Below, in pieces: positions 10,389 to 18,897 of a stretch of 41,360 nucleotides of DNA. The DNA is from DAHUYF01 sp035553515 (GTDB lineage: Bacteria > Pseudomonadota > Alphaproteobacteria > ATCC43930 > CGMCC-115725): positions 1 to 41,360 of the forward strand of contig DATNDG010000027.1 of assembly GCA_035553515.1 (NCBI GenBank), written 5' to 3'. Under the pieces are notes generated by a model. That model did not search any database and was not told where the DNA came from. It worked only from the letters and a program-made list of their open reading frames with translations. The translations under genes were made by a program, and so were the position numbers. Within the stretch, counting starts at the first letter, position 1; each line of letters opens with the position of its first letter.

Positions 10389-10852
10389 GCCGGCTGGCGC
10401 TCATCGCGCTCTGCCTTCTGGCGCTCATGAGCGCGGCGCGCGCCGTCGAGCCGAGCGAGCGCCTTAGGGATCCCGCGCTCGAGGCGCGTGCGCGCGCCAT
10501 CAGCCAGGAGCTGCGCTGCGTCGTCTGCCAGAACGAGACCATCGACGAGAGCGGCGCGGATATCGCGCATGATCTGCGCGTGCTGCTGCGCCAGCGCCTG
10601 CTCGCCGGCGACACCGACCAGCAGGCGATCAATTATATTGTCGCGCGCTACGGCCAGTTCGTGCTGCTGAAGCCGCGGTTCGAGCCGGCGACCTATGTGC
10701 TGTGGTTCGGGCCGCCGGTGCTGCTGGCGCTGGCGGCGCTGGCGATCGCCGTCAATCTGCGCCGGCGACGCAACCGCGGCGAAGCCGGGCCCGCGCCGCT
10801 CGATCCGGCCGAGCGCCAGCGCCTCGCCAAGCTGCTCGCGGAAGACGGCTGA
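10385..10852 (+). CDS. ccmH: Cytochrome c maturation protein CcmH (CcmL type)
   Basis: A 155-residue protein with a signal peptide (about 1-20), a three-helix periplasmic domain with the redox motif LRCVVCQN (C45, C48), and one C-terminal membrane span (about 108-125) with a basic cytoplasmic tail. It reduces or holds the apocytochrome CXXCH cysteines for CcmF. This is the short form: the TPR half found in E. coli CcmH is a separate gene, ccmI, which begins in the stop codon (TGATG). Confidence 0.95.
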   Translation: MSRLALIALCLLALMSAARAVEPSERLRDPALEARARAISQELRCVVCQNETIDESGADIAHDLRVLLRQRLLAGDTDQQAINYIVARYGQFVLLKPRFEPATYVLWFGPPVLLALAALAIAVNLRRRRNRGEAGPAPLDPAERQRLAKLLAEDG

Positions 10853-12213
10853 TGCTGCTCGCGATCGTGCTCGCCGCGATGACGATCCTCGTCGCGGTGA
10901 CGGTCATCCTGCCGCTGGCGAAGGGAGCGAGACCGGCGCCCGAGCGCAGCCAGTTCGACCGCGCCGTCTATCGCGACCAGCTGCGCGAGCTGGAGCGCGA
11001 CGCGGCGCGCGGCCTCATCGGCCCGCGCGAGGCGGCAACGGCCCGGCTCGAGATCGAGCGGCGCCTGCTCGCGGCCGAACCGCAGGTGGAGCCCGCCGCC
11101 GCCGCGCCGGGCAGCCCGGTGCTCGCCGTGACGCTCGCCTGCCTGCTTCCGGTCGCGGCCGCGCTGGCCTATCTCGCGCTCGGCTCGCCCGGCATCCCGG
11201 ACCAGCCTTACGACGCGCGCGGGCCGGAGCGGGCGCTCGCCGCCGCCAACGGCCATACCGATCTGGAGAAGACCGCGGCGGCGCTGGCCGAGCGCGTCAA
11301 ATCCACGCCCGACAACGACGAGGACTGGCTGCTGCTGGCGCGCACCGAGGCGGCGCTCGGCCATTGGCAGAAGAGCGCCGACGCCTATGGCGCGGCGATG
11401 CGGCTGACGCATGACCGGCCCGACATCGCGGCCTCCTATGGCGAGATGCTGGTGGCGGCGGCACAGGGCATCGTCACGCCGCGCGCCCACGATCTTTTCG
11501 CCGCTGCCGTAGAGCGCGACCCCGGCAACGTCCTGGCGCGCTATTACCTGGCGCTTGGCGCGGCGCAGGCAGGCGATGCCCAGGCCGCAATCGCCGGCTG
11601 GCAGAAGCTCGCGGCGGAGCAGCCGGCGCAATCGCCGCTGCGCCGCGAGCTGAAAGAGCGCATTGACGAGGCCGCGAAAGAAGGCGGCTTGCCCGCGCCG
11701 GAGCTGGCCGCCCCCGCGGCCGGGCCGAACACTGCGCAAATGGCCGCGGCGGCGAAGATGACGCCCGAGGCGCGCCAGCAGATGATCCGCGGCATGGTCG
11801 CGAAGCTCGCCGCTACACTTGAGGCGCAGCCTAACGATGTCGAGGGATGGCAGCGGCTCGGCCGCGCCTATGCCGTGCTCGGCGAGCATGACAAGGCGGC
11901 CGACGCCTACGACCGCGCCGCCCGCCTGCGGCCGAACGACCCCGCGATCCTGCTCGCCGAGGCCGAGGCGCTGATGCCCGACCACAAGCCCGAGACGCCG
12001 GTGCCCGATCGCGCGGTGACGCTGCTGCGGCGGGTCGAAGCGCTCGACGCGAAGCAGCCGGCCGCTCTCTGGTATCTCGGCCTTGCCGCGGCACAGAAGC
12101 GCAATTTCGCCGAGGCCAGCGAATACTGGCAGCGTCTGCTGCCGCTGCTGCCGCCCGCAGGCGAGCAGCATGACGCGGTGGCGGCGGCGATCGCCGCGCT
12201 CAAGGGAAAATAG
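10852..12213 (+). CDS. ccmI: Cytochrome c maturation TPR protein CcmI
   Basis: A 453-residue protein with two N-terminal membrane segments (about 1-22 and 87-105) around a short loop containing the family block FDRAVYRDQLRELERDAARGLI. A long periplasmic TPR domain follows (about 150-450), with repeats such as WLLLARTEAALGHWQKSADAYGAAM and WQRLGRAYAVLGEHDKAADAYDRAA. In Rhodobacter and relatives CcmI binds the C-terminal helix of apocytochrome c and delivers it to CcmFH. It is the last gene of the ccm run; no clear intrinsic terminator follows. Confidence 0.92.
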   Translation: MLLAIVLAAMTILVAVTVILPLAKGARPAPERSQFDRAVYRDQLRELERDAARGLIGPREAATARLEIERRLLAAEPQVEPAAAAPGSPVLAVTLACLLPVAAALAYLALGSPGIPDQPYDARGPERALAAANGHTDLEKTAAALAERVKSTPDNDEDWLLLARTEAALGHWQKSADAYGAAMRLTHDRPDIAASYGEMLVAAAQGIVTPRAHDLFAAAVERDPGNVLARYYLALGAAQAGDAQAAIAGWQKLAAEQPAQSPLRRELKERIDEAAKEGGLPAPELAAPAAGPNTAQMAAAAKMTPEARQQMIRGMVAKLAATLEAQPNDVEGWQRLGRAYAVLGEHDKAADAYDRAARLRPNDPAILLAEAEALMPDHKPETPVPDRAVTLLRRVEALDAKQPAALWYLGLAAAQKRNFAEASEYWQRLLPLLPPAGEQHDAVAAAIAALKGK

Positions 12214-12336
12214 CGCCGGCCGGGTGGGGTGGCGACTGCCTCATCCGGACTCGGCAAAAGCCGTCATCAACCCACGGTTGCTTGTCGCCGCGATTCGGGG
12301 TAGCGTCCGCCCGGCAACGAAAAAGTGTGAAAAATC

Positions 12337-12879
12337 ATGCGACTGCCCGGCGCCGCCCCAGGCGCCGCCCGCTACGATTTCCGCGCCGATCCCGTGCTTC
12401 GCACCACGCTCGACTACTGGGAGCAGCGGCGCGGCGCGCGTGCGATGCCGCGTCGGCGCAACATCGACCCGGCGGAGCTGCGCCAAGTGCTGCCGCATGT
12501 GCAGATCACCGAAGTCATCGATGGCGGCGCCCGCTTCCGCTATCGCCTGGTCGGCACCGCGATCGTCGAGGCGTTCGGCGCCGAGTTCACCGGGAAGTAT
12601 GTCGACGAGCTGGTCTCCGGCGAGCGCGACAGCTTCGTCCATGCCTGCTATCGCGCCGTGTGCGCCGCCCGCCGCCCCGCTTTCGTGCGCAGTAAGTACA
12701 TCACGACCAAGAACGTCGATCTCACCGCCAACCGCGTGCTGGCGCCGCTGTCGGAGGACGGCGTCGAGGTCAATCAGATCCTCGGCGCGCTGACGTTCGA
12801 GTTCGCGCGGCCCTTCCCGACCAGCATCGGTCACAACGCGCAGATCGATCTTGCCGGGAGCTATTTCGAAATTCTCTGA
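12337..12879 (+). CDS. PAS_5 domain protein
   Basis: A 180-residue cytosolic protein filled by one PAS_5 (PF07310-like, formerly DUF1457) domain: LDYWEQRRGARAMPRRRNIDP, then LPHVQITEVIDGGARFRYRLVGTAIVEAFGAEFTGKY. These single-domain proteins are abundant in Rhizobiales and Rhodospirillales; the ligand is not known. No output domain is present, so a signalling partner must be encoded elsewhere if it is a sensor. The ATG is preceded by an A-rich stretch and no Shine-Dalgarno. It follows ccmI by 123 bp and may or may not share its transcript. Confidence 0.85.
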   Translation: MRLPGAAPGAARYDFRADPVLRTTLDYWEQRRGARAMPRRRNIDPAELRQVLPHVQITEVIDGGARFRYRLVGTAIVEAFGAEFTGKYVDELVSGERDSFVHACYRAVCAARRPAFVRSKYITTKNVDLTANRVLAPLSEDGVEVNQILGALTFEFARPFPTSIGHNAQIDLAGSYFEIL

Positions 12880-13008
12880 TGACCTGCCTGTTCTGCCGTT
12901 CTTGCCTGTCCCTGGGGACCAAGGCAGGGCTCGTGCATGCGATCGTCCCCGCACGGCGCGGAAGGGTGCCGGCCGCGCGTCACCCGGCGGCTTCTCGACC
13001 CAGGTCCA

Positions 13009-13054
13009 TCACCCCGCTCGCGCTCGAGGCATTCGGGATGAGAGTGCGGGGTGA
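13009..13054. repeat. Inverted repeat with 9-bp arms
   Basis: TCACCCCGC at 13009-13017 and its exact reverse complement GCGGGGTGA at 13046-13054, 28 bases apart. The right arm overlaps the CRP-like palindrome at 13050-13065. It could be a hairpin at the end of the upstream transcript or a second protein site. No T-run follows, so it is not called a terminator. Confidence 0.45.
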
Positions 13055-13065
13055 CGCGCGTCACA
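13050..13065. promoter_or_regulatory. CRP/FNR-family-like operator palindrome
   Basis: GGTGACGCGCGTCACA contains a perfect 14-base palindrome with GTGA and TCAC half-sites six bases apart. This is nine of ten matches to the CRP form TGTGA-N6-TCACA. A possible extended -10, TGCTAAATT (hexamer at 13087-13092), would start RNA near 13099 and put the palindrome centre at -41.5. The -10 match is only moderate and the leader would be very short. Confidence 0.45.
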
Positions 13066-13111
13066 ACCCGCCCGGCGCCTGATTGCTAAATTGATTCCAG
13101 GAGAGCGTGTC

Positions 13112-13189
13112 ATGGAAGACTTCGTGGGCTTGATGATGGCGGCGATTGCGGTGGGTACGGTGGTCGCGGCCTATGTCAGCGGCATCTAA
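13112..13189 (+). CDS. 25-residue membrane microprotein
   Basis: A tiny open frame, MEDFVGLMMAAIAVGTVV and on to a stop at 13187, that is almost entirely one hydrophobic segment after three polar residues. A good AGGAGAG ribosome-binding site lies 6 bases upstream, and two further small genes follow at once. The predicted product would be a single membrane span with a short acidic N-terminus. I recognise no family; small subunits of membrane complexes such as CydX have similar size and shape but no sequence match is claimed. Confidence 0.5.
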   Translation: MEDFVGLMMAAIAVGTVVAAYVSGI

Positions 13190-13204
13190 CCGGCGGAGGA
13201 GAAG

Positions 13205-13402
13205 ATGGCCTGGAATTTAGCAGTCTGGCAGCTGGCCTTGCTCGCCGCCGTCTGCGCTGCCGATTTGGTGGTCTTCGTCGGGCTCTGTTTCGATGAGGTT
13301 CGCGGCTGGGGCTATCGCTCGCCTTGGACCTCGCGAAGGACGCGCGCGAGCGACCCCGCGTTTGCGGGCCTCACCCCGACGGAAGGGAACTCGGCGCAAT
13401 GA
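13205..13402 (+). CDS. Small single-span membrane protein
   Basis: A 65-residue protein: a hydrophobic helix (about residues 5-28, WQLALLAAVCAADLVVFVGL) and a basic, probably disordered tail. CGGAGGAG lies just upstream, so the start is well supported. It begins 15 bases after the 25-codon gene and its stop overlaps the ATG of the next gene (ATGA), an operon-like arrangement. No family recognised. Confidence 0.6.
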   Translation: MAWNLAVWQLALLAAVCAADLVVFVGLCFDEVRGWGYRSPWTSRRTRASDPAFAGLTPTEGNSAQ

Positions 13403-13671
13403 TCGATCTCGACACCGTCCTCTTCGACTACAGCGCGCATGCAAATCCGAAATCGAACGACGACCTCAAGCGCTACCTGAAGCGGCATCCCGAGTACCGC
13501 GAGGACATCATCGAATTCACGGCGACCTGGCGTGCGCTGTCGATTCTCGACACGATCCTGCCGCCGCCTCAGCACGACCCGGCCGTCGACCGCGAGATCC
13601 TGCGCCGTGCGACGGCCCAGGCTGGCGCTCTCATGCGGCGTATGCGGCGTAGCCGCGTGCGAGCGGTGTAA
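13399..13671 (+). CDS. Small cytosolic protein of the microprotein operon
   Basis: A 90-residue soluble protein starting MIDLDTVLFDYSAHANPKSN. The central pattern LKRYLKRHPEYREDIIEFTATWRAL recalls short alphaproteobacterial proteins encoded next to ImmA/IrrE-type metallopeptidases in regulator/peptidase pairs, but no peptidase gene follows here. The C-terminus is Arg-rich (MRRMRRSRVRAV). The ATG lies in the stop codon of the preceding gene, implying coupled translation. Function unknown; the comparison is from memory of the pattern and is weak. Confidence 0.6.
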   Translation: MIDLDTVLFDYSAHANPKSNDDLKRYLKRHPEYREDIIEFTATWRALSILDTILPPPQHDPAVDREILRRATAQAGALMRRMRRSRVRAV

Positions 13672-13687
13672 CCTCGCGGGATGGACG

Positions 13688-13712
13688 GTGCATCGCCGAC
13701 GAAGCGATGCAC
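13688..13712. terminator. Hairpin between convergent genes
   Basis: A perfect 8-bp stem, GTGCATCG (13688-13695) with CGATGCAC (13705-13712), in the gap between the plus-strand microprotein operon and the minus-strand ligase gene. No T-run follows on either strand, so it may aid termination or stabilise a 3' end rather than act alone. Confidence 0.4.
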
Positions 13713-13759
13713 GCAGAGCTGACCGGGGCGCGTCGCGCCGCATTCGCGCGAGGCGGCGC

Positions 13760-15445
13760 TCAGCCGCCGGCGGATCCGCGCTTCGCCATCTCCTCGGCGA
13801 TGAGCTCCTTCTTCGACAGCTTGCCGACCGGCGTCTTGGGCAGGCTCGGACGGAACTCGACGGCGGCGGGCATTTCGTATTTGGCAAGCTTGTCGGCGAG
13901 GAAGGCCTTGAGCTCGTCGAGGGTGAATTCGCCGGCGCCGGGCCGAAGCGCGATGAATGCTTTTGCCGCCTGGCCGCGATAGGCATCCGGCACGCCGATC
14001 ACCGTCACCTCGGCGACGGAAGGATGCTCGTAGATCGCTTCCTCGATGTTGCGCGGAAAGACGTTGAAGCCGCCGGAAAGGATCATGTCCTTCTTGCGGT
14101 CGACCAGCGTCACATAGCCGTCGCGGTCCATGAAGCCGATATCCCCGGTATGGAAGCGGCCGCCGCGAAACGCCTCGGCCGTGGCTTCGGGCTTCTTCCA
14201 ATAGCCCTTCATCACCGAAGGACCACGGAAGCAGATCTCGCCCTTCTCGCCCGGCGGCAAGAGCGTCATGCCGGTCTCGATATCGACCACCTCGATGATG
14301 GTCTGCGGCGCCGGCAGCCCCACAGTGCCGGCGCGCGGATCGGCGCCGAACACCTGCATGGTGCCGAGCGGCGCCGTCTCGGTGAGGCCGTAGCCTTCGG
14401 CCGGCGTGAGCCCGGTCAGCTGCTTGAAGCGCTGCAGCACCTCGCCGGGCAGCGGCGCCCCGCCCGAGGCGCAGATGGTGAGCGAGGAGAGGTCGAACTC
14501 CTTGATCTTGGGATGGCCGACCAGCGCCGCATACATCGTCGGCACGCCGGCGAAGATCGTGATCTTCTTGCGCGCGATATCCTGCAGCACGCGCTCGGCG
14601 TCGAAGCGGATATGCATGACCATCTCGGTGCCGGTGGCGATCGACAGCAGCAGGATGAAGGAGAGGCCGAAGATGTGGAAGAGCGGCAGCACCACCAGCG
14701 TCTTGTCGGCGCCGCTCTGCATCGCCGAACCGACCCAGCGGTTGCGCGCATTGACCACCGCGCAGAAATTCGCGTGGGTGAGCATCGCTCCCTTGGGGTC
14801 GCCGGTGGTGCCGCCGGTGTATTGCAGCACCGCCACCTCCTCCTCGAGCGCACCGTGCGGGTGACGGACATAGGCGCCGTCATTGTCGATGAGCGCCGCG
14901 AAATCGATCTCGCGGCCCGGCCCGGCGATGCGCTCCGCCGCAGGACCGAACACCGCGCGCACCGCCGGCGCCGGCAGGAAATCCTCGAGCGCGCAGACCA
15001 CGACGGTCTCGAGCCGCGCCGTCCCTTTGAGCGCCGCGATCTGCGGATAAAGCATCGGCAGGCCGAGCGTCACCATGATGCGAGCCTCGCTGTCGGCGAG
15101 CTGATAGGCGAGCTCGCGCGGCGCGGCGAGCGGGCTGAAATCGACCACCCGCCCGCCCGCCATCAGCACGGCAAAGAATGAGACCACGTAATGCGGCGTG
15201 TTGGGGAGATGGAGCCCCACATGAACGCTCGGACCGACGCCGAGCGCCTGCAGGCCCTTGGCCGCGCGTGCCGCCAGACGGTGCAGCTCGGCAAAGCTCA
15301 GGCGGCGATCATAAAAATCGATGGCGACGCGCTCGCCCCACTGTGACGCCGCGGTCTCGAGCAGGCTTTCGACCGGAACCGGGCCCGGCAGGCTCTCGCC
15401 CCAGTGGATCCCCGCGGGGTAGGATCGCTCCCAGACATGCGCCAT
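13760..15445 (-). CDS. Long-chain or dicarboxylic acyl-CoA ligase (PimA/FadD-like)
   Basis: A 561-residue AMP-forming acyl-CoA synthetase. The phosphate-binding loop is YTGGTTGDPKG (residues 209-219). The adenylate motif YGLTE, the hinge region HTGDIGFMDRDGYVTLVDRKKDMIL and the C-terminal catalytic lysine region PKTPVGKLSKKEL are all present. The opening MAHVWERSYPAGIHW resembles pimeloyl/dicarboxylate-CoA ligases of Rhodopseudomonas (PimA) and FadD-type long-chain ligases; the substrate cannot be decided from sequence. GGGGAGG precedes the ATG, and a promoter candidate lies 50 bases further upstream. Confidence 0.9.
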   Translation of the reverse strand: MAHVWERSYPAGIHWGESLPGPVPVESLLETAASQWGERVAIDFYDRRLSFAELHRLAARAAKGLQALGVGPSVHVGLHLPNTPHYVVSFFAVLMAGGRVVDFSPLAAPRELAYQLADSEARIMVTLGLPMLYPQIAALKGTARLETVVVCALEDFLPAPAVRAVFGPAAERIAGPGREIDFAALIDNDGAYVRHPHGALEEEVAVLQYTGGTTGDPKGAMLTHANFCAVVNARNRWVGSAMQSGADKTLVVLPLFHIFGLSFILLLSIATGTEMVMHIRFDAERVLQDIARKKITIFAGVPTMYAALVGHPKIKEFDLSSLTICASGGAPLPGEVLQRFKQLTGLTPAEGYGLTETAPLGTMQVFGADPRAGTVGLPAPQTIIEVVDIETGMTLLPPGEKGEICFRGPSVMKGYWKKPEATAEAFRGGRFHTGDIGFMDRDGYVTLVDRKKDMILSGGFNVFPRNIEEAIYEHPSVAEVTVIGVPDAYRGQAAKAFIALRPGAGEFTLDELKAFLADKLAKYEMPAAVEFRPSLPKTPVGKLSKKELIAEEMAKRGSAGG

Positions 15446-15495
15446 CGCCGACCTCCCCTGGCGCGGCCGTTAGGTGCCGCCGCCTAATTGAGATC

Positions 15496-15525
15496 GTTAT
15501 ACGCGCGGTCCCGGTTTGCTGCCAC
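15496..15525 (-). promoter_or_regulatory. Candidate promoter of the acyl-CoA ligase gene
   Basis: Read on the minus strand, GTGGCA (15525-15520), 18 bases, TATAAC (15501-15496). The predicted start near 15489 leaves a 44-base leader to the ATG. It lies in the 114-bp gap after the glycosyltransferase gene, so the ligase need not depend on the upstream genes. Confidence 0.4.
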
Positions 15526-15559
15526 CCCCTGCTCGTCCAGACGAGACGACAGCCCCGAG

Positions 15560-16999
15560 TCAGGGACCGCAACCCTGGGGTCGCCGGTAAAGGCAGAGCT
15601 TGGTCCGCCCCGGAAGGCCTGCATCCCAGCAGGCTCGCCGCTGATAGGCTGATCCGGGCGGCGGTGATTGCGGGTAGGCCAGGACGTAATTGAAGCGCGG
15701 CTGGGATCGCCAGAAATCGGCATCATTCTGCACGTCGAGGACGGGTATTGGCCTGTGAAGGTACGTGTAACCACCGGTGTCGGCCCAACCCCAACCGATC
15801 TTCCACAGGCCGACGCCACACGCGCTGTCGCTGTGCGAAAGCTCGAGAAATGCTTCGATAAATCCGCTGCGCCGAGTCCAATTCGGGCGAAACGAGTTCG
15901 AGGTGGCTGCTGCCGTCGATGCCCCGAGCCACAAGATCGCCAGAAGGGTGGCTGCCGCCCAAGGCGACCGGGCGGATCGCGACGCGCTAAGCCAGAGCGC
16001 GACTTCGGCCAATCCTATTGAGCCGTCGACAATGGCGCAAAGAACCGCCGGAAAAATGAAGCGATACTCTTTGTGCGGCACGAGGCTGTGGGACAGCACG
16101 ATGGCAGCGGCCATCGCCAGGAAAACAGGTCGCTTCCAAGCGCCAACCAGGATCATGAGGGCAACAAACGGTAGACCCCATGACCAGTAATCGATCAGCC
16201 ACGCAACATAGGAATACCATGGGAGGACGCCATAAAGAGACGCCCGGCCTTCCACGACGTTGGTCCGGAAATACGCGATATACGATTCGAAAGGCGCTCC
16301 CCATGTGGCCCAGTCGAGCAGGCCCGCGGCGATGGCCGCCGCGAGGACGCCTGTTGCGACAGGGATCCAGCGTGCTTTCCAGGCGAAGCGGCAATGCCAG
16401 ATCGCTGCCAGCAGGATGGCGGGCACCAAGTGAGGCCGCACTGCCCCTGCCAAGCCAAAGATAACCCCGCTGAAGACCAGGCGCGCGCTGCTGGCTCGGA
16501 CTTCCGGGCGAGACAGGAACACCGCGAGCACGAGAAGATTCCCGGAGACGACCTCGGCAAGTGGCTTTGGCCCGAAGTAGATCAAGTCCGCCCAAGTGGC
16601 GCAGCCAAGTCCGGCAAGCGTGCCCATCCATATTTTGCCGTGCCGTTCGTAAGACAGCAGGAACGCGCAGATCACGGGCGCTGCCGATAAGAGGCTGAGC
16701 GCTACGGCGATGGACCACACGTAGCCCTGCGGCGCGCCGAAAAGCGCGCCGCCCAGCCACATCGGGCCGGCGATAAGCCCAGGCAGGATCCAGGACCGAA
16801 CCCCTTGGACGAACTCCCAGGGTACGAAGCCAATGCCGTAGATCAGTCGATGGGCTTGCTCGACGCTCTGAAAGATCTCGTCTGGATGATGGATGTTGGG
16901 AAGCGCGACTGCGCTGGCCACGCGCAGCGACACCGCCAGCAAGCCCACGAGGCCGAGACAGGCCGCGAGGCGCGCGCCCGGTGTTTTCGCCCAGGTCAC
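15560..16999 (-). CDS. GT22-like polyprenol-sugar mannosyltransferase (Alg9/PIG-B-like)
   Basis: A 479-residue polytopic membrane protein resembling family GT22, the Alg9/Alg12/PIG-B group that uses lipid-linked sugars. The N-terminal luminal-loop motif NIHHPDEIFQSVEQAHRL contains the HPDE acid pair (about residues 33-36). It is followed by GFVPWEFVQGVRSWILPG, and HKEYRFIFP lies in the later membrane region; both match the family. Several hydrophobic helices separate them. The GTG at 16999 was chosen because it starts just before the first membrane helix; the frame stays open to a GTG at 17125 inside the upstream gene. GC content looks lower than in the neighbours. Acceptor and sugar are unknown. 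Confidence 0.78.
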   Translation of the reverse strand: MTWAKTPGARLAACLGLVGLLAVSLRVASAVALPNIHHPDEIFQSVEQAHRLIYGIGFVPWEFVQGVRSWILPGLIAGPMWLGGALFGAPQGYVWSIAVALSLLSAAPVICAFLLSYERHGKIWMGTLAGLGCATWADLIYFGPKPLAEVVSGNLLVLAVFLSRPEVRASSARLVFSGVIFGLAGAVRPHLVPAILLAAIWHCRFAWKARWIPVATGVLAAAIAAGLLDWATWGAPFESYIAYFRTNVVEGRASLYGVLPWYSYVAWLIDYWSWGLPFVALMILVGAWKRPVFLAMAAAIVLSHSLVPHKEYRFIFPAVLCAIVDGSIGLAEVALWLSASRSARSPWAAATLLAILWLGASTAAATSNSFRPNWTRRSGFIEAFLELSHSDSACGVGLWKIGWGWADTGGYTYLHRPIPVLDVQNDADFWRSQPRFNYVLAYPQSPPPGSAYQRRACWDAGLPGRTKLCLYRRPQGCGP

Positions 17000-17054
17000 G
17001 GCTCGGGCCGAGGCCGGAGCACAAAGATGAAATGGAACCCGTCGGAAATGCGCG

Positions 17055-18197
17055 TCACGATTTGACGATGTCCAGAAAGTGGCGGGCGATCGTCGCGGAG
17101 GAGAAATGCTCCCGAATGTGATCACCGATGCGCTTGCCGCGCGCCCGTGCCGCAGGCGGATCGCTCAGGATCGCGCGCATGAGACGTGCGGCGTGCGCGA
17201 TATCGGGCTCGGCCCATCTTTGATCGGTGGTATAGGACGTTTCAATCTTCGCCGCCCGCACCGGCGTCATGCGGCAGTCGACGAAATAGGGATCCTCCGG
17301 CGGCAGGTATTCGAGGGGCGCTCCAGTGGCTTCGACGATGACCGGCTTGCCCCACCAGGCGGCTTCATAGATGCCGAAACCCCAGCCCTCGCCGCGGGAT
17401 AATGACACATAGCAATCGCCGCGTCCGTGCAGCGCGGCGATTTCCGCATCGCCCAGATATCTGTCGATGACGATCACGGCAGCGCGATCGGTGCCGGACA
17501 AGATGGATTTGAGCGCGTCGCGAGAGCGCTGATGGCGTCCGCGAAATCCGTTCCGCCAATGCCGCGTGGGGGGACGCGTGCGATCGTCCGGCTCCGTTTT
17601 CAGGACGAAAACCACCGGATCGTCCCGGGTGAACGCGCTCAGAAAAGCGTTGAGCGCCAGCCAAGGGGCCTTGCGCTCCGTCCAGCTGCCAATGGCATAG
17701 AAGACGAATTTTTCTTCAAGGTCAGCCAATTCGGGAAGCCGGACGGGGTTCTCGTTCGGCACCTTGCCTTCGAATTGCGAGACGTGCGGGAGCACTTCGA
17801 TCCGTGTCGTCACTCCGCTGGCGCGAAAGACCGACTTGTTCCATTCGGTGGGTACGATCACGCCGTCCATGTCGTTCAGCAAAGCCGGCCACTGCGCCGG
17901 CAACCGGTCGGTCTCCCAGACCGTATGGCCCCAGATGGGCGGATGCCGGCCGAAAGCGGCGCGATGGCGCGCGCGCCAGAGAGGATAATATTCGGGTACC
18001 GTATGAACCACGCAGGCACAGCATGGTCGCGGCGATGCCGCAGCCGTCTGGACGTTTCGTTCGTGTTTCCAATGATTGGGCGTCCAGACCACGTCTTGCC
18101 CAAGCTCGCGTACCGCTCGAACGAGGTTCCGCGCCGCGATGGTGTAGCCCGTCGCCGTGTCCGCCTCGACCCCGACGTAGTTTAACGGATCCGCCAT
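17055..18197 (-). CDS. Glycosyltransferase family 4-like protein
   Basis: A 380-residue GT-B-fold glycosyltransferase. The C-terminal half carries RYLGDAEIAALHGRGDCYVSLSRGEGWGFGIYEAAWWGKPVI, the family 4 nucleotide-sugar site with the E-x7-E-like pattern. The N-terminal half has GYTIAARNLVRAVRELG and a mid-protein SWTERKAPW segment. The start at 18197 (MADPLNYVGVEAD) has AAGG about five bases upstream; a longer frame to 18380 would overlap the GNAT gene by 149 bases. It is followed 55 bases later by the GT22-like gene, so the two probably act in one surface-glycan pathway. Confidence 0.82.
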   Translation of the reverse strand: MADPLNYVGVEADTATGYTIAARNLVRAVRELGQDVVWTPNHWKHERNVQTAAASPRPCCACVVHTVPEYYPLWRARHRAAFGRHPPIWGHTVWETDRLPAQWPALLNDMDGVIVPTEWNKSVFRASGVTTRIEVLPHVSQFEGKVPNENPVRLPELADLEEKFVFYAIGSWTERKAPWLALNAFLSAFTRDDPVVFVLKTEPDDRTRPPTRHWRNGFRGRHQRSRDALKSILSGTDRAAVIVIDRYLGDAEIAALHGRGDCYVSLSRGEGWGFGIYEAAWWGKPVIVEATGAPLEYLPPEDPYFVDCRMTPVRAAKIETSYTTDQRWAEPDIAHAARLMRAILSDPPAARARGKRIGDHIREHFSSATIARHFLDIVKS

Positions 18198-18231
18198 CGC
18201 GCCTTGAAAACCGAATCGGGGGCCGGCGTTT

Positions 18232-18825
18232 CTAGCCGGAGGAAGAATCTCCGGTGCGGCTCTTTGCTTCCCGGTCGAGCAGCGCGCAGAGATCGCGCCA
18301 ACCGTAGCCCACCGCCTCGACCGGCGCGCCACCGAGCGGGATCGACCGCTGGAGCGCGAGCTTGCCGCCGAGCCGCTCATAGAAGAAGCGTGCCGGATTG
18401 GCGCGCACCACCCAAATCAGCGCCGAGCGATGGCCGCAATGGACGAGCCGCGCGAAGAGCGCGAGCAGCAACTGCCGGCCGAGCCCTCTCCCCTGCGACT
18501 CGGAAGCGACATAGAGCGTATAGACCTCGCCGGCGAAGCCGAAGCCGGGCTCGCGCTGCGGTCCGCAATTGCCGAAGCCCAGGATGGATGACGAGCCGGC
18601 CGCGCCGGCCTCGGCGACGTAGACATCACCCGGCCGATGGCGCAGGAAACCCGCCCAGGACGCGGTCTGGCGCTGCTCGGACATGCCGAGCAAGACGCGG
18701 TCGGGCAGCATCCCGGCATAGGTCGAGCGCCAGGTCTCCACCTCGATCCGCGCGACTGCGCGCGCGTCACCGAGCCGCGCCTGCCTGACCCTGCTCATCC
18801 CGTCTTCCGCCACGGCAGCCATCAT
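18232..18825 (-). CDS. GNAT family N-acetyltransferase
   Basis: A 197-residue acetyltransferase of the GNAT fold. The acetyl-CoA loop is YVASESQGRGLGRQLL (the R/Q-x-x-G-x-G/A motif A, about residues 107-122). The N-terminal RQARLGDARAVARIEVETWRSTYAGMLP is typical of a common subgroup, and the C-terminal ANPARFFYERLGGK is motif B. Substrate unknown. Alternative starts at 18822 or 18798 shorten it by up to nine residues. Confidence 0.88.
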   Translation of the reverse strand: MMAAVAEDGMSRVRQARLGDARAVARIEVETWRSTYAGMLPDRVLLGMSEQRQTASWAGFLRHRPGDVYVAEAGAAGSSSILGFGNCGPQREPGFGFAGEVYTLYVASESQGRGLGRQLLLALFARLVHCGHRSALIWVVRANPARFFYERLGGKLALQRSIPLGGAPVEAVGYGWRDLCALLDREAKSRTGDSSSG

Positions 18826-18897
18826 AATATGCCGGGCTCGAAGTTTCGACCGCGGCGGTGCCGCAGGACGGCGGTATCGGGCAAGCGATCTCGCCGG

